DNA from: Martinezella lusitana
GTDB taxonomy: Bacteria > Pseudomonadota > Alphaproteobacteria > Rhizobiales > Rhizobiaceae
NCBI RefSeq assembly: GCF_010668395.1
Contig: NZ_WUEY01000013.1
Span: 1-64,000, forward strand
DNA length: 64,000 nt
Direction: 5' to 3'
A program made the translations under genes and the position numbers. How positions within the stretch are numbered: the stretch's first letter is position 1; every line of letters starts with the position of its first letter. Positions 63,607 to 64,000 of this stretch are shown here, one piece after another. Under the pieces are notes generated by a model. It did no database searches and was not told the DNA's origin. It worked only from the letters and a program-made list of their open reading frames with translations.

Positions 63607-63994
63607 TTCCCCCTCGCGTATCGTCGCCGCTCTTTGCCGGCGGCGCTGTCTGAACCATGTATCAATGGCAGTCAATTGCAGGAGTAGTATCGAAACCGGC
63701 GTTTCCGCCATCCCCGGGCGGTCCCATGATTTCCTCGTTGACTCCAAAATGTTTATTGTAGATAAAAAACAAAATCAATTGGCGATGAAGGGCGAGCGCT
63801 TTCGATAACGCCGATGAGCAGGGAGAGAGTGAGAATGGCAATGCTTGCATCCTGCAGCCGGCGTGCAATCGTCATTCCGAGATGCGGCCACGTCGCCCCA
63901 CGCCAGCGATAGATATTACGCACCGTGACGATGGCGACTGCGTCGAGCCATATGCGACGGGAATTGAAGTGACCGTCATCACAAGGGAGAGGTG
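63607..63994. other. Promoter-containing stretch of 388 bases before the last gene
   Basis: No large gene lies here. It holds the promoter/operator at 63738-63772 and one 25-codon frame (63835-63912) that begins with ATG after GGGAGAG. The leftward gntR promoter should also be here. Confidence 0.5.
63738..63772 (+). promoter_or_regulatory. Promoter with a GntR/FCD-style dyad
   Basis: TTGACT (63738-63743), 17 bases, then GATAAA (63761-63766) make a good rightward sigma-70 promoter. TTGT (63756-63759) and ACAA (63769-63772), nine bases apart, surround the -10 element in the way FCD-type GntR operators do. The neighbouring gntR product is the natural candidate to bind. Confidence 0.5.
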
Positions 63995-64000
63995 ATGAAG
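63995..64000 (+). CDS. Start of a gene cut by the right edge
   Basis: ATGAAG at 63995-64000 follows GGGAGAGGTG, a strong ribosome binding site. Only two codons are present, so the product is unknown. The upstream GntR-style promoter suggests a sugar-utilisation gene, perhaps another binding protein. Confidence 0.55.

Overview
The window is GC-rich, densely packed alphaproteobacterial DNA. It is most likely from the Rhizobiaceae (Rhizobium, Agrobacterium or Sinorhizobium). The reasons are the ECF11-type rpoE-chrR pair, the Agp-like alpha-galactoside transport operon, the RhaD-type aldolase/dehydrogenase fusion, and the large number of sugar ABC operons each with its own regulator. I see no rRNA, tRNA, CRISPR array, replication gene or prophage. 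About 52 genes are supported. One of them, a calcium/proton antiporter gene, carries a frameshift.

Left part (1-14 kb): a 17-codon gene tail and hairpins lie at the edge. Then come a RhaD-type fusion enzyme with a SorC-type regulator; a marR-GNAT operon behind a clear promoter/operator; a LysE exporter; a four-gene CUT1 sugar ABC operon (binding protein, two permeases, ATPase); and a divergent lacI followed by a D-2-hydroxyacid dehydrogenase and an aldehyde dehydrogenase. Copies of a GCAATTTGCG-type motif on both sides of lacI suggest that one repressor controls both arms.

Stress-lipid part (14-24 kb): a secreted choloylglycine-hydrolase-family protein is followed by sigma factor RpoE and its zinc anti-sigma factor ChrR, TspO, and a five-gene operon (FAD oxidoreductase, DUF1365, CFA-type methyltransferase, DUF2147, DUF2177). 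A divergent three-gene operon follows (DUF1295, second CFA-type methyltransferase, membrane protein). The pattern GATCC-N16-CGT appears before rpoE, before tspO and before the FAD operon. This looks like a singlet-oxygen regulon that modifies membrane fatty acids.

Middle part (24-41 kb): several small regulator/enzyme pairs. These are LysR with AKR, SDR and a CMD-CMD-cupin fusion; a PAS-GAF-GGDEF-EAL protein; TetR with a metallo-beta-lactamase-fold hydrolase and the frameshifted antiporter; MFS with AraC; an alpha/beta hydrolase; and LysR with a quinone reductase.

Right part (41-64 kb): two more sugar systems. The first is a CUT2 ABC transporter with a ROK repressor, bracketed by two paralogous cytoplasmic SGNH esterases. 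The second is a seven-gene operon coding for an Agp/Dpp-type oligosaccharide transporter, two GH4 glycosidases with different specificity motifs and an FAH-family enzyme, next to an AraC activator, a GH2 glycosidase and a GntR-type regulator with two HTH domains. All three sugar ABC operons have a strong stem-loop just 3' of the binding-protein gene. A new gene starts at the last six bases.
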